A DNA stretch of 64,000 nt from Flavobacterium sp. LHD-85 (GCF_030929595.1 NZ_JAVFVR010000011.1:124001-188000), one strand, 5' to 3'; positions 41,677-51,161 are shown, counted from the stretch's first letter. The notes: generated by a model from the letters alone, not told the origin. Program-made: numbers and translations.

Positions 41677-42627
41677 TTAACTCCACTCTGGAAACTGGGT
41701 TCTATTTAAATCCAATTTTTCGATCGCTTTCATATCAGCATCATCAAGCTTAAAATCAAATATATTGAGGTTTTCAGCAATATGTGCTTTTTGTGAAGAT
41801 CTCGGAATAGCAACAATACCACGCTGAAAATGCCATCTTAAGCTTACTTGTGCTGTAGTTTTACTATGCTTCTTGGCAATCTGGGTTAATGTTTCATTTG
41901 TAAAAAGACCGTTGCGGCCTTCTGCAAAAGGCGCCCATGCTTCCATTTGGATATTATGCTCTTTTAGCACCATATAATCATTTGTTTGCTGATAATAAGC
42001 ATGCGTTTCTATTTGATTCACTACAGGTTTTACCTTCGCATAAGACAAAAGATCTGCCAATTGAGCTGGATCAAAGTTGCTAATTCCAATAGCTTTGATT
42101 TTTCCTGCTTTGTAAAGCTCTTCCATTGCCTTCCACGATCCTTTTACATCTCCTCTTGGGCGGTGTATCAGATATAAATCAAGATAATCGAGCTGCAATT
42201 TTCTTAGTGTTTCTTCAAAACCTTTTTTAGCATTTTCATAACCAGCATCATCGACCCATAATTTCGAAGTGACAAAAAGCTGTTTCCTGTCTATTCCGCT
42301 TTGTTTTATTGCTTTGCCTACTTCTACTTCATTTCCGTACACTTTTGCGGTGTCAATAAGACGGTAACCTGCAGCTATGGCTTCAACTACAGATTTCTGG
42401 CAAACCTCGCCGCTAAGTCCGTAAGTTCCAAAACCTAGTATAGGCATTTTCAATCCGTTATTCAATTTAACATCTGGGATCGCAACAACAGAACTATTAT
42501 CATTCAAGACATTTCCAAACAGTTTAGGCATACCTAAAACACCCAAGTAAATTCCAGCAGTTGCTAATGTAGTATTTTGCAAAAACTTGCGTCGGTTTAT
42601 TTCGTTTTTTTGGTTTTGAGAACTCAT
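41677..42627 (-). CDS. Tat-exported aldo/keto reductase
   Basis: This 316-aa enzyme begins with a twin-arginine signal (NRRKFLQNTTLATAGIYLGVLG) and so is probably exported folded with its cofactor. Catalytic tetrad: Asp in YRLIDTAKVYGNE, Tyr in VYGNE, Lys in FVTSKLWVDD and His in LYLIHRPRG. NADPH-binding motifs such as AIPRSSQKAHIAENL are present. It reduces small aldehydes or ketones, and the substrate is unknown. An exported AKR is unusual because NADPH is cytoplasmic. Confidence 0.88.
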   Translation of the reverse strand: MSSQNQKNEINRRKFLQNTTLATAGIYLGVLGMPKLFGNVLNDNSSVVAIPDVKLNNGLKMPILGFGTYGLSGEVCQKSVVEAIAAGYRLIDTAKVYGNEVEVGKAIKQSGIDRKQLFVTSKLWVDDAGYENAKKGFEETLRKLQLDYLDLYLIHRPRGDVKGSWKAMEELYKAGKIKAIGISNFDPAQLADLLSYAKVKPVVNQIETHAYYQQTNDYMVLKEHNIQMEAWAPFAEGRNGLFTNETLTQIAKKHSKTTAQVSLRWHFQRGIVAIPRSSQKAHIAENLNIFDFKLDDADMKAIEKLDLNRTQFPEWS

Positions 42628-42736
42628 ATTTTTGGTTTAATAGTCAATTCATAATCAGCTAATAAAAGTAGATATTATTTTTATATAAAGTGCTTAATTT
42701 TCTAATACTGGAAATTCTTTAGAAGAAATCAAAAGG

Positions 42737-43060
42737 CTAGCTTATAGCCATTTGTTTTTCTCCCCAAATTCGCATCTGGTCAATAAATGGAATTAATTCT
42801 TTTCCAGTTTCCGAAAGACGATATTCTACGCGAGGCGGCACTTCTTTATAAACCTTTCTTATAATTAATTTATCTTCTTCTAATTCTCTTAGCGTTTGCG
42901 TAAGCATTTTGGGTGTTATTCCTTCTACAATTCTTTTTAACTCCCCATATCTCATAATACCATCTTTCAAATACCATAAGATTCTTCCTTTGTATTTACC
43001 TCCAATTCTTTGAAAAGCATAATCAACTGGACAATAGGCAAATTTATTTTTTTTCATCAT
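42737..43060 (-). CDS. HxlR-family transcriptional regulator
   Basis: This 107-aa winged-helix regulator of the HxlR/YodB group has CPVDYAFQRIGGKYKGRILWYLKDGIMRYGELKRIVEGITPKMLTQTLREL. The Cys at position 10 is the redox or electrophile sensor in many members. It is divergent from the NIPSNAP gene at 43188 and probably controls it and perhaps the reductase gene at 41677, 110 nt below. Confidence 0.9.
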   Translation of the reverse strand: MMKKNKFAYCPVDYAFQRIGGKYKGRILWYLKDGIMRYGELKRIVEGITPKMLTQTLRELEEDKLIIRKVYKEVPPRVEYRLSETGKELIPFIDQMRIWGEKQMAIS

Positions 43061-43187
43061 TTTTAAAATTATTACTTACTGATAATCAGCATTAATATAC
43101 TTTTAGTATGTAGGATACAAATTAGTGCCTACTTGCCATAAAGATATCATTTAATTTACTTTGTATAAACATTTTAAATAGAAAAAT

Positions 43188-43904
43188 ATGGCTTACAATA
43201 ATCTAGAAGACTCAGAAGATATTCAAGTATTGGAAATTCGTAATTATTTGCTGAAACCAAATTTAGCAGATACTTTCAGCCAATATTTTCATTCCAAATT
43301 TGTTGAATCAATGAAGGAATTAGGCGGTTACACTTTAGGAGAATTTAAAATTGACAGCTTAAATGATCGGTTTGTTTGGTTGCGCGGCTTTAAAGATATG
43401 GACACAAGAGTAAAATTTCTAAATGACTTTTACTGTGAAAGCATTGCATGGAAAGAAAACGGAAAAGCAGCAAATGAAATGATGATCAACTCCGATAATG
43501 TTTATCTGTTAAAACCATTAAACAATAATAATCTCAAAACGAATAAAAGCTTTACAGTGATTGATTTCTATATCTGCAATAGTACAATTGAACAAGTAAT
43601 AAAGTTATTTGATGCTGAATATAAACCATTTCTAAAAACTATAAATATTACCGATATTTCATTTTGGATTAGCGAAATGAAAGAAAACGATTTTCCAAGA
43701 CTTCCTGTTTTTCAAGATAAAAATCTCTTGGTATCTATAACTCATTTTGAAGATAAAGATGATTATGAAGCCAAGCAAAAAGCAATTGATGGTATGTCAT
43801 CTTCATTAAATTTTTCAATACAGCAATTGGTAACAATCCATCATAAATTATTACTTTTAAACCAACAAACTAATAATCAAAGAACTAAAAATGATGCAAA
43901 CTGA
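43188..43904 (+). CDS. NIPSNAP-family protein
   Basis: This 238-aa cytoplasmic protein has the NIPSNAP beta-alpha fold. The N-terminal half has LEIRNYLLKPNLADTFSQYFHSKFVESMKELGGYTLGEFKI and FVWLRGFKDMDTRVKFLNDFY, typical of NIPSNAP domains (dimeric alpha+beta barrel). The second half is a less conserved repeat of the fold. The family is often found in stress and aromatic-metabolism loci. It is divergent to the HxlR regulator, a common regulator-target pair. It overlaps the next gene by 14 nt. Confidence 0.85.
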   Translation: MAYNNLEDSEDIQVLEIRNYLLKPNLADTFSQYFHSKFVESMKELGGYTLGEFKIDSLNDRFVWLRGFKDMDTRVKFLNDFYCESIAWKENGKAANEMMINSDNVYLLKPLNNNNLKTNKSFTVIDFYICNSTIEQVIKLFDAEYKPFLKTINITDISFWISEMKENDFPRLPVFQDKNLLVSITHFEDKDDYEAKQKAIDGMSSSLNFSIQQLVTIHHKLLLLNQQTNNQRTKNDAN

Positions 43905-44445
43905 AAATTTAGAAATACCGAAAATCAGTTTTGATGAAAACGGAGAATTAATCATTACAGCTTCTCCTACTTCATCTAAAGATGATTTTGATTTTTTTGA
44001 AGGAAAATGGAAACTTCATAATAAGAAACTCAATTCCAGATTGTCTAATTGTACGGAATGGACCGAATTTGAATCGACACAAGAAATGTACAAGATTCTC
44101 AATGGAATTGGCAATATTGATAATTTTCTTGCCACTTTTGACGGAAATCCATTTGAAGGAATGACGGTTAGATTATTTAATCCGAAAAGTAGATTGTGGA
44201 GTATTTACTGGGCCGATTCTAATGAAGGAAAACTAGATCCGCCAGTATTAGGCTCGTTCGAAAATAATGTAGGCCACTTTATTACTAAAGATACTTTTAA
44301 CGGGAAAGATATTGTTGTGATTTTCCGATGGGATGCGAGAGACAAAAATAATCCAGTATGGAGCCAAGCATTCTCTGAAGATAACGGAAACTCTTGGGAA
44401 TGGAATTGGTACATGTATATGTCCAAATTTGAGCAGGAAAATTAA
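43891..44445 (+). CDS. DUF1579-like protein
   Basis: This 184-aa protein (183 if it starts at the next Met) is rich in aromatic residues. Segments FFEGKWKLHNKKL, WTEFESTQEMYKILNGIGNID and MTVRLFNPKSRLWSIYWADSNEG fit the DUF1579 / lipocalin-like pattern seen beside NIPSNAP genes. It overlaps the NIPSNAP gene, so the two are co-translated. A cytoplasmic ligand-binding role is plausible, not shown. A terminator follows. Confidence 0.7.
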   Translation: MMQTENLEIPKISFDENGELIITASPTSSKDDFDFFEGKWKLHNKKLNSRLSNCTEWTEFESTQEMYKILNGIGNIDNFLATFDGNPFEGMTVRLFNPKSRLWSIYWADSNEGKLDPPVLGSFENNVGHFITKDTFNGKDIVVIFRWDARDKNNPVWSQAFSEDNGNSWEWNWYMYMSKFEQEN

Positions 44446-44452
44446 AAAAACT

Positions 44453-44486
44453 AAAGCCGTATCTAACTCTCTGCTGATACGGCTTT
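44453..44486. terminator. Rho-independent terminator, convergent genes
   Basis: The 11-bp stem AAAGCCGTATC / GATACGGCTTT has a 12-nt loop. It lies between the convergent DUF1579-like gene (stop 44445) and the secreted protein (stop 44496), so it likely serves both. Confidence 0.85.
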
Positions 44487-44495
44487 CTCATTTTC

Positions 44496-45821
44496 TTATA
44501 TTTCTTTTAAATTTACTTCTTTCTTTTCCCCATCCTTATCAATGGTCACACGCTTCTCAATGTTAGCTTTATCATTATAAGATTGGCTTGCTGTACCATA
44601 ATTGGTCGTAGAACCTTGATAGCCAAAATAATTATAATAATTGGTATAACCAGATACATACGAATAATTATAAGAGTTTGTAAAATCAAAACTTACCATA
44701 ACAATGTAAGTTCCTGGCATTAGATCTGCAAATTCAAAATGTCCTTGATCGTCATAAACTTTGGCTTTTTTAACCGAATATCCAAAATCACTATCCAACG
44801 GAACTTCTGGCATTTTTTTCTGTTTGCGAATTTTCTTGTTCACCTCTAACCATTCTTCATAATAAGCAGAACTTGGAAAAAGCGTAATCTCTGTACCTTT
44901 TGGAGCGTATTGTTTTTTAGCTGTGTTAACCAAACCGCCCAATCTCTTGCCAGAGTCAGATCGTGCGTAAGCTGTACCTATTATAACGCCATTGCCATTT
45001 GCAATCTGTCGGGCAACTTCCTCTTTATTAAATTTATTTTTAATGGGTTGATAATCCAATTCTTCATTAACGGTTATTTCCCACATTCCGTTAGCCATAG
45101 ACATTTCTCGTTGCCAAAGACGACGGTCTTTTTTGTCTATAATATAATTATAATAGGCATTAGTGCTTTCTTCCAAAACCGAGACAATCCATGACTCGTG
45201 TTTACCAGTTCTCGGTGAACTATAAACAAAACTTTTTACCTCTTTAATGGTATAATATTCAACCAGCACATTTGACTCATCATTATAATAAAACTGAGGA
45301 AAACGGCCTTTGTATCCTACATCTAAAGGCAATGTTCCGATTAAATGATCGGTCCAATTGAAATCAAAAAATTCTTCCTTAGGTTTAAGTTTCAGTTTTT
45401 TATCTTTTTTGGTTTTCTTCGAATAAAAATTACCCGTAATTGTTTCTCCAAAGTTAAGGTTCAGTTTTGCATTTTTGGTTTCATCAGAATAACTGATCGC
45501 TTTAAGTGTTAGTGCATCTGCTGTGCTAATACGTGTAGTTGGTTTTCCATTGTCTTTTGGAGTAAAAGTATTATCCAAAGTTAACTGATTGTTTGCTAAT
45601 GTAATATCATAGGTCAATGCTCCCATATTCTTCCATTCTGTACCTTTTACATAATAAACGGTATAAAGTGATTTTCCTGGTTTGATATACTTCGTATTGA
45701 TATCCTTACTGCCGGGTACAATTTCTTTTTGGCTGAATGCAATAAAAGGAAGCAGTATCATTAAATAAAAAAACTGTTTTACCAGATTTACACTTTTATT
45801 CTTTAAAAATGTTAATTTCAT
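44496..45821 (-). CDS. Secreted protein of unknown function with Tyr-rich loop
   Basis: This protein of about 441 aa has a signal sequence of about 31 residues ending in FIAFSQ. The first ~250 residues are predicted strands (GTEWKNMGALTYDITLANNQLTLDN), similar to DUF3108-type periplasmic domains. The C-terminal part has VDKDG and an unusual low-complexity run of Tyr/Asn/Ser (NYSYVSGYTNYYNYFGYQG) that may be surface exposed. A further 11 codons are open to 45854. The start is uncertain. A TAAATTTG box at 45883-45876 fits a start near 45821. Confidence 0.65.
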   Translation of the reverse strand: MKLTFLKNKSVNLVKQFFYLMILLPFIAFSQKEIVPGSKDINTKYIKPGKSLYTVYYVKGTEWKNMGALTYDITLANNQLTLDNTFTPKDNGKPTTRISTADALTLKAISYSDETKNAKLNLNFGETITGNFYSKKTKKDKKLKLKPKEEFFDFNWTDHLIGTLPLDVGYKGRFPQFYYNDESNVLVEYYTIKEVKSFVYSSPRTGKHESWIVSVLEESTNAYYNYIIDKKDRRLWQREMSMANGMWEITVNEELDYQPIKNKFNKEEVARQIANGNGVIIGTAYARSDSGKRLGGLVNTAKKQYAPKGTEITLFPSSAYYEEWLEVNKKIRKQKKMPEVPLDSDFGYSVKKAKVYDDQGHFEFADLMPGTYIVMVSFDFTNSYNYSYVSGYTNYYNYFGYQGSTTNYGTASQSYNDKANIEKRVTIDKDGEKKEVNLKEI

Positions 45822-45955
45822 TGCTAAAAAACTATCTATAGTGTTAACTCTCATTGGTATTTATTTGATTTGCCACAAATTTACTGACGCCACCTAGAGA
45901 AAACAATACCTGATTTCATGGTAAATTAATATCATTTTAAATTATCTATCCCAAA

Positions 45956-45982
45956 AAAAAGACGCCTAGTAGGCGTCTTTTT
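45956..45982 (-). terminator. Rho-independent terminator of katG
   Basis: The stem AAAAAGACGCC / GGCGTCTTTTT has the loop TAGTA. It lies 23 nt beyond the katG stop on the minus strand. Confidence 0.9.
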
Positions 45983-46004
45983 AAGAGTATTCTTTTCTGC
46001 TGCA

Positions 46005-48278
46005 TTAAGCTTTTAAGTCAAATCTATCCAGATTCATTACTTTAGTCCAAACTGCAATAAAATCTTGTACAAATTTTTCATGTGCATCAGAAGCAGCATA
46101 TACTTCTGCTATTGCTCTCAATTCTGAATTTGAACCAAAAACAAGATCAGCACGCGTACCTATCCATTTAGGCTGTCCAGTACTTCTATCATTCCCAGTA
46201 TAAAGTTCTTGATCATTAGAAACCGATTGCCACTTTGTGCTCATATCCAATAAATTAATAAAGAAATCATTTGTCAAATGACCTGGTCTATTGGTAAAGA
46301 CACCGTTTTTGCTTCCGTCTGCGTTAATATCCAAAACTCGAAGTCCCCCTAAAAGAACTGTTAGCTCAGGAGCAGTGAGAGTTAATAGATGTGCTTTATC
46401 GATAAGAAGTTCTTCTGTTAAAACAGATGATTTTGTTTTTCTATAATTTCTAAAACCGTCTGCTCTTGGCTCTAGATATCCAAATGATTCAACATCTGTT
46501 TGTTCTGCAGATGCATCCATACGCCCAGGTGAAAAAGGAACAGTTACAGAAGCTCCTGCATTTTTTGCCGCTTTTTCGACAGCCGCACTACCTCCAAGAA
46601 CTATTAAATCTGCCAATGAAACTTTTTTACTGCCATTTGCAGCATTAAATTCTTTTTGAATTGCCTCTAACTTATCTAAAACTACTTTAAGTGCTACTGG
46701 ATTATTTATTTCCCAGTCTTTCTGTGGTGCAAGTCTAATGCGAGCTCCATTTGCACCACCTCGTTTATCTGATCCTCTAAAAGTAGAAGCCGAAGCCCAT
46801 GCTGTTGAAACTAACTGAGATGTGCTTAATCCTGAGTTTAGTATTTTCTCTTTTAGTTGAGCTATATCTTGGTCATCTATTAATGCGTGATTTACTTCTG
46901 GAATAGGATCTTGCCATAAAAGTTCTTCCTTAGGCACTTCTGCTCCTAAATAAAGAGCACGCGGTCCCATATCACGATGTGTTAATTTAAACCATGCTCG
47001 TGCAAAGGCATCTGCAAATTCGTCTGGATTTTCTAAAAATCGACGAGAAATTTTCTCATAAGCTGGATCCAGCCTTAATGACAAATCGGTAGTAAGCATC
47101 GTTGGCAAATGCTTTTTGTTAGGATCAAAAGCATCAGGAATAATAGCCTCAGCATTTTTTGCTACCCATTGATGTGCCCCTGCTGGACTTTTAGAAAGTT
47201 CCCATTCGTAAGCAAATAAGTTTTCGAAAAAGTTATTGCTCCATTGTGTTGGCGTTTTTGTCCAAGTCACCTCAAGTCCGCTTGTAATAGCGTCTGACCC
47301 TTTTCCTGAACCATAACTATTCTGCCATCCTAAACCTTGCAATTCTAAACCAGCCGCTTCGGGCTCAGCACCTACATTATCAGAAGAAGCCGCTCCATGC
47401 GTTTTACCAAAAGTATGTCCACCAGCAATTAATGCCACTGTTTCTTCATCATCCATTGCCATACGTCCAAAAGTATCTCTAATATCTTTGGCTGCAGCAA
47501 TTGGATCAGGATTGCCATCTGGCCCCTCAGGATTTACATATATAAGTCCCATTTGCACTGCTGCAAGAGGTTTCTCTAAATTTCTACTATGAATATTTCC
47601 ATCTGCATTGTCGTCTGACGATACTACACCATGATCTTTTGGAACACCATCAGATCCCGCTTTATAACGTTCATCACCTCCTAGCCATGTGGTTTCAGAT
47701 CCCCAATATACAGACTCATCGGCTTCCCATACATCTGCACGTCCTCCGGCAAAACCAAATGTCTTAAAGCCCATAGACTCTAAAGCAACATTTCCAGTTA
47801 GAATCAGCAAATCGGCCCATGAGATTTTTTGTCCGTACTTTTGTTTAATTGGCCAAAGCAATCTTCTTGCTTTATCAAGACTAACATTATCTGGCCAGCT
47901 GTTAAGCGGTGCAAAACGCTGTTGTCCTGCTCCTGCTCCTCCACGTCCGTCATGCACTCTATAAGTACCCGCACTGTGCCAAGCCATTCTTATAAAAAGT
48001 CCTCCATAGTGACCAAAATCAGCAGGCCACCAATCTTGCGAATCGGTCATAAGAACATGTAAATCTTTCTTTAAGGCCTCAAGATCCAAACTTTTAAAAG
48101 CTTCTGCATAATTAAAATCCTTGTCTAGAGGATCTGACAATGCTGAATTTTGTCTCAAGATATTTACCTTTAACTGTTTAGGCCACCAGTCACCGTTTTT
48201 CGTGCCCGATGCGGCTTGCTTGTCCATGCTTCCATTGTGAAAAGGGCATTTGCTGATGTCATTTGATTGATTATCCAT
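46005..48278 (-). CDS. katG: Catalase-peroxidase KatG
   Basis: This 757-aa bifunctional heme enzyme removes H2O2. The N-terminal catalytic domain has the distal RMAWHSAGTYRVHDGRGGAGAGQQRFAP box (distal Arg, Trp, His), the Tyr of the Met-Tyr-Trp crosslink in GLIYVNPEGPDG, and the proximal heme His in GGHTFGKTHGA. The C-terminal duplicated domain has STFRGSDKRGGANGARIRLAPQ. Full length, no signal peptide. It appears monocistronic with a strong terminator. Regulation probably by a peroxide sensor elsewhere; no site recognised. Confidence 0.98.
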   Translation of the reverse strand: MDNQSNDISKCPFHNGSMDKQAASGTKNGDWWPKQLKVNILRQNSALSDPLDKDFNYAEAFKSLDLEALKKDLHVLMTDSQDWWPADFGHYGGLFIRMAWHSAGTYRVHDGRGGAGAGQQRFAPLNSWPDNVSLDKARRLLWPIKQKYGQKISWADLLILTGNVALESMGFKTFGFAGGRADVWEADESVYWGSETTWLGGDERYKAGSDGVPKDHGVVSSDDNADGNIHSRNLEKPLAAVQMGLIYVNPEGPDGNPDPIAAAKDIRDTFGRMAMDDEETVALIAGGHTFGKTHGAASSDNVGAEPEAAGLELQGLGWQNSYGSGKGSDAITSGLEVTWTKTPTQWSNNFFENLFAYEWELSKSPAGAHQWVAKNAEAIIPDAFDPNKKHLPTMLTTDLSLRLDPAYEKISRRFLENPDEFADAFARAWFKLTHRDMGPRALYLGAEVPKEELLWQDPIPEVNHALIDDQDIAQLKEKILNSGLSTSQLVSTAWASASTFRGSDKRGGANGARIRLAPQKDWEINNPVALKVVLDKLEAIQKEFNAANGSKKVSLADLIVLGGSAAVEKAAKNAGASVTVPFSPGRMDASAEQTDVESFGYLEPRADGFRNYRKTKSSVLTEELLIDKAHLLTLTAPELTVLLGGLRVLDINADGSKNGVFTNRPGHLTNDFFINLLDMSTKWQSVSNDQELYTGNDRSTGQPKWIGTRADLVFGSNSELRAIAEVYAASDAHEKFVQDFIAVWTKVMNLDRFDLKA

Positions 48279-48785
48279 AGTTGAAAATTTTTATTTTTGA
48301 CTAAATTACAAACTAATGAAAGAGAAAATTAGGGCTGCAGATTGTAAATACTACTTCCGAAATAGACAAAATCTATTTATAAACATTTTTCATATTTAAA
48401 ATCCTTATAACTCAGTTAGTTTTACCAAAAAGGTTCTTTCTTAAAAAAAGAACTTTTTTAATATGATATTACAACTACATAAATTTAATAAAAAAGAATC
48501 TTTTCATTCTATAAAATTTTATAATTCAGTCATTTGCTAATTTCTAGTTTTAAGACCAAAGCATTATTAGCTTCTTTCTTCTGAAAAATCCAGTAATCTT
48601 GTCTTCCAATTTTCAGAAAAACATACAAAAAATATAACCTGTATTATTGCGTACGTAAAAACGTACTTTATTACTCCTTCCAAAAATTATTATTACCCAA
48701 CTTTACACTTTCGGTTCCCAAATACCGTAATCTACTATCTATTATTACTAACTATTAATCGTTTACTAACCTTAAAATTAAAAAG
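48279..48785. other. 507-nt gap between katG and a lyase gene
   Basis: This region holds the divergent promoters of katG and the lyase. It has an imperfect hairpin at about 48427-48457 and a 16-bp palindrome GTACGT-AAAA-ACGTAC at 48651-48666, about 120 nt before the lyase start. No coding frame is convincing. Confidence 0.5.
48651..48666. promoter_or_regulatory. 16-bp palindrome upstream of lyase gene
   Basis: GTACGTAAAAACGTAC is an inverted repeat of two GTACGT/ACGTAC arms with a 4-nt A spacer. It lies about 120 nt before the lyase start and is likely an operator. Regulator unknown. Confidence 0.4.
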
Positions 48786-49577
48786 ATGAAGAAATTCTTA
48801 AAATTAACCAGTATGCTATTGACCATGGCATTAGTACTTATTTCTTGCGAAAAGGAGCAAGAAGATTTAAATGCGTCCCAACTTGCTAAAAAAGAAGCCC
48901 AGCAAATTGCCAGCAAAGATACGCTCGCATCTAATGCTGCAATTGAAGGCAGCACTACAGCTAGAGGTACAGCTGGAGCAAGAACAATCACATTGCAAAC
49001 CAATACACTATCTTGTCCTGGCGGTTTATGCACATCGTATGGCGTTTGGTCAACAGGTGTTTACACTGTATGGTTTCAAATGAAATTCAATAACGGTTTT
49101 TACTGGAGCCGAGGCGGAAAATGTGGGTATGGAATCTTAATTGGTGACCAGAATACAGGTGGCGATGCAGCATGGGATGGAAATGGCGGAAGCGCCAGAT
49201 TTATGTGGTACTGCCCAAATGGATCGAATACTGCTAAAGGAAGCGGCGCTTATCTTCAGCCTTATGTATATTACAGAGATCAGCCTGGACAGTATGGTAA
49301 TGATTTTGGAAAAAAATATTACATCCAAGAAGGTGTAACGTATAACTGCCAGATATCTGTGAAACTAAATACTGGTTCAAATACAGACGGATATGTTAAA
49401 TATTACGTAAATGGCACGGAGATATTGAATGAAAAAATTCGCTGGGTAACTAACGATTCTAAGCGAAATGTAAATGCTGTAAGCCTTCACACTTTCCGTG
49501 GTGGAAGTCAAAATTATTGGACAGCTCCGGTAACAAGTTCTATCTATTATCCAAGCGCATCTTGGGATGCGCTATAA
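48786..49577 (+). CDS. PL14-like polysaccharide lyase lipoprotein
   Basis: This 263-aa protein has an SPII signal (lipobox LVLISC, Cys 21) followed by an acidic linker. The domain contains GVYTVWFQMKFNNGFYWSRGGKCGYGILIGD, NGGSARFMWYCPNG, LQPYVYYRDQPGQYGNDFG and, at the end, SLHTFRGG, which follow the polysaccharide lyase family 14 pattern. Such lyases cut alginate, glucuronan or related uronic acid polymers by beta-elimination; the substrate is not known here. No SusC/SusD pair is nearby, so it is not part of a PUL in this window. Confidence 0.7.
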   Translation: MKKFLKLTSMLLTMALVLISCEKEQEDLNASQLAKKEAQQIASKDTLASNAAIEGSTTARGTAGARTITLQTNTLSCPGGLCTSYGVWSTGVYTVWFQMKFNNGFYWSRGGKCGYGILIGDQNTGGDAAWDGNGGSARFMWYCPNGSNTAKGSGAYLQPYVYYRDQPGQYGNDFGKKYYIQEGVTYNCQISVKLNTGSNTDGYVKYYVNGTEILNEKIRWVTNDSKRNVNAVSLHTFRGGSQNYWTAPVTSSIYYPSASWDAL

Positions 49578-49619
49578 TTTATAGACTTTAAAACAATTTG
49601 GGCCGGAAAAAAATTAAAT

Positions 49620-49666
49620 ACAACTTCGATGCTTTTTATTATTACCATTAAAAACATCGAAGTTGT
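49620..49666 (+). terminator. Hairpin terminator of lyase gene
   Basis: The 12-bp perfect stem ACAACTTCGATG / CATCGAAGTTGT is followed by TTTTTA. The 23-nt loop is long, but the T-run supports termination after the lyase gene. Confidence 0.75.
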
Positions 49667-50034
49667 TTTTACTAGAGTTAAAACTCTAATTCCCTTCTTT
49701 TAATGCTTTCATTGCATTATTTTTTTTTTTAACTCATTTTTTTATTAAATAGCAGCTATAGAAAATTAACTACATTAGTAAAACTGTTTTGGCGATTACT
49801 TGTAAAATGGCGGTTTTCGCGCTATAATACTTCTCTATTTTTGATTACTAGAAGTACGCTCTAATTATTTGAATTATAATTGTTGCCATATTTTATATAA
49901 TACTGACTAAGCAAGCAATGAATGTTGTTTTAAATATTATCGATCTTAAAATCACAAAAAAGTTAAATATTTCTCTAGTTTTATTTTAAACGAACGAAGA
50001 CAGATATCCATAAGAATAGCTGCCAATTATAAAT
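49667..50034. other. Intergenic DNA with no gene recognised
   Basis: AT-rich, with poly-T tracts near 49720-49745. No convincing frame or structured element was found between the lyase terminator and the end of the C-N hydrolase gene. Confidence 0.5.
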
Positions 50035-51015
50035 TTATTTTGGACTTCCCTTAATTTTATATGGTTCATTTTGTACAAACAATTCAGTAGTATTACCAGC
50101 ATATACTTCATTATTTGTTAGATTAAGCTTCTTAGCAGGAGCATCAACAGAAAAATCAACTTTTTTAAAGTCTACCCAAAAAGTATTGGGTGTTTGAGAA
50201 GACTCAAAATAATAAATTAAGTTTTTCTGGTCTGAAATAGTTCTCCATAAAGTAGAAGCAATGTTGGGTTGTTCAGGTGTAGTTATCCCAAGAGGCACAG
50301 AACAATTTCGTATAACACTTAAAAGAGCAGCCACTGCAGGAGCAGCTTCTTTGGTTTTTGGCAAAATATTACTATAGAAAGAAGCCCTTACAAAACGGTC
50401 TGCCGCACGATTGGTACCTGGCAGCATTGTGAGCCCTCCTATAGAATCCCAATACTCATTTAATGCAAGTTGCTTTTCAAATATTGGAGAGTTAGTCATA
50501 ACAGTATATTTTGGACTATGATGAATCACTAATTCTCCGTTGATATATTCAAAAATTGCATTATCTCCTGTAGTATCCGATATTGATAAATGCAGCGTCG
50601 CCTTTGGCCCTTCTCCAGGCATTGCGCCAGTCGTAAGTACAAAAGGCTCTTTTTGCAATTCAATTACAGCTTCATTAACTGTCGCAAAATTATCTAAAAC
50701 ATACTGCACCCATCCTGCCATGGTTAGCTTTAATTTTTTGCCATCCCAATCAGGATATCTTGATTCTGAGAGCCATAATAAATTTGCTACCAATCCTTTT
50801 TCATTCATTCCATCTGTTGCCGCCATATCATACACTGCCGATATAACACTTCCATATTTTGAAGTCCATTTAATAGATTGCGAACCTTCTTCTCCTGTTC
50901 GCTTAATACCTCGGGGCAGCAGCCAAAGATTTGTATGAAGATCAGAACTCCAATCCATTGATCTAGCGGTTAATATTAATTCGTCTAAGCCATGATAAAG
51001 TATTCTAGTACACAT
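50035..51015 (-). CDS. Choloylglycine-hydrolase family linear amide C-N hydrolase
   Basis: This 326-aa Ntn-hydrolase begins MCTRILYHG. Cys2 becomes the N-terminal nucleophile after removal of Met. Other active-site residues are in TARSMDW (Arg, Asp), ATDGMNEKGLVANLLWLSES and TNSPIF (Asn). It cleaves linear amides such as bile salts, penicillin V or N-acyl homoserine lactones. The real substrate is unknown. Most Gram-negative members carry a signal peptide; this one has none, so it should be cytoplasmic. Its promoter has the 22-bp palindrome at 51140-51161. Confidence 0.85.
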   Translation of the reverse strand: MCTRILYHGLDELILTARSMDWSSDLHTNLWLLPRGIKRTGEEGSQSIKWTSKYGSVISAVYDMAATDGMNEKGLVANLLWLSESRYPDWDGKKLKLTMAGWVQYVLDNFATVNEAVIELQKEPFVLTTGAMPGEGPKATLHLSISDTTGDNAIFEYINGELVIHHSPKYTVMTNSPIFEKQLALNEYWDSIGGLTMLPGTNRAADRFVRASFYSNILPKTKEAAPAVAALLSVIRNCSVPLGITTPEQPNIASTLWRTISDQKNLIYYFESSQTPNTFWVDFKKVDFSVDAPAKKLNLTNNEVYAGNTTELFVQNEPYKIKGSPK

Positions 51016-51098
51016 AAGTTTATTATTATATATAATTACACAAATAAGATTCCAAATCCTTAATGCTTGTTTTTACATTGATAAAATTTTAAAATTAA

Positions 51099-51161
51099 CA
51101 CAGTTAAAAAACATAAAAATTGAACCGCCAATTAAACTGGTTTCAAATTATAAAGTGAAAC
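51099..51161 (-). promoter_or_regulatory. 22-bp palindromic operator plus candidate -7 box
   Basis: Palindrome GTTTCA-N10-TGAAAC (51140-51161) shares the ATTATAA core with the copies at 35972 and 58241. Toward the hydrolase gene, TAACTGTG (51106-51099) lies 33 nt away. The rest of the 51016-51463 gap holds the chrA promoter region, with nothing else recognised. Confidence 0.55.

Noticed and set aside
47689..48062. Open frames opposite katG
   Set aside because: Antisense shadows of a strongly coding gene, no independent support.
49720..49745. Poly-T tract as a terminator
   Set aside because: No stem precedes it; the lyase gene already has a hairpin at 49620-49666.
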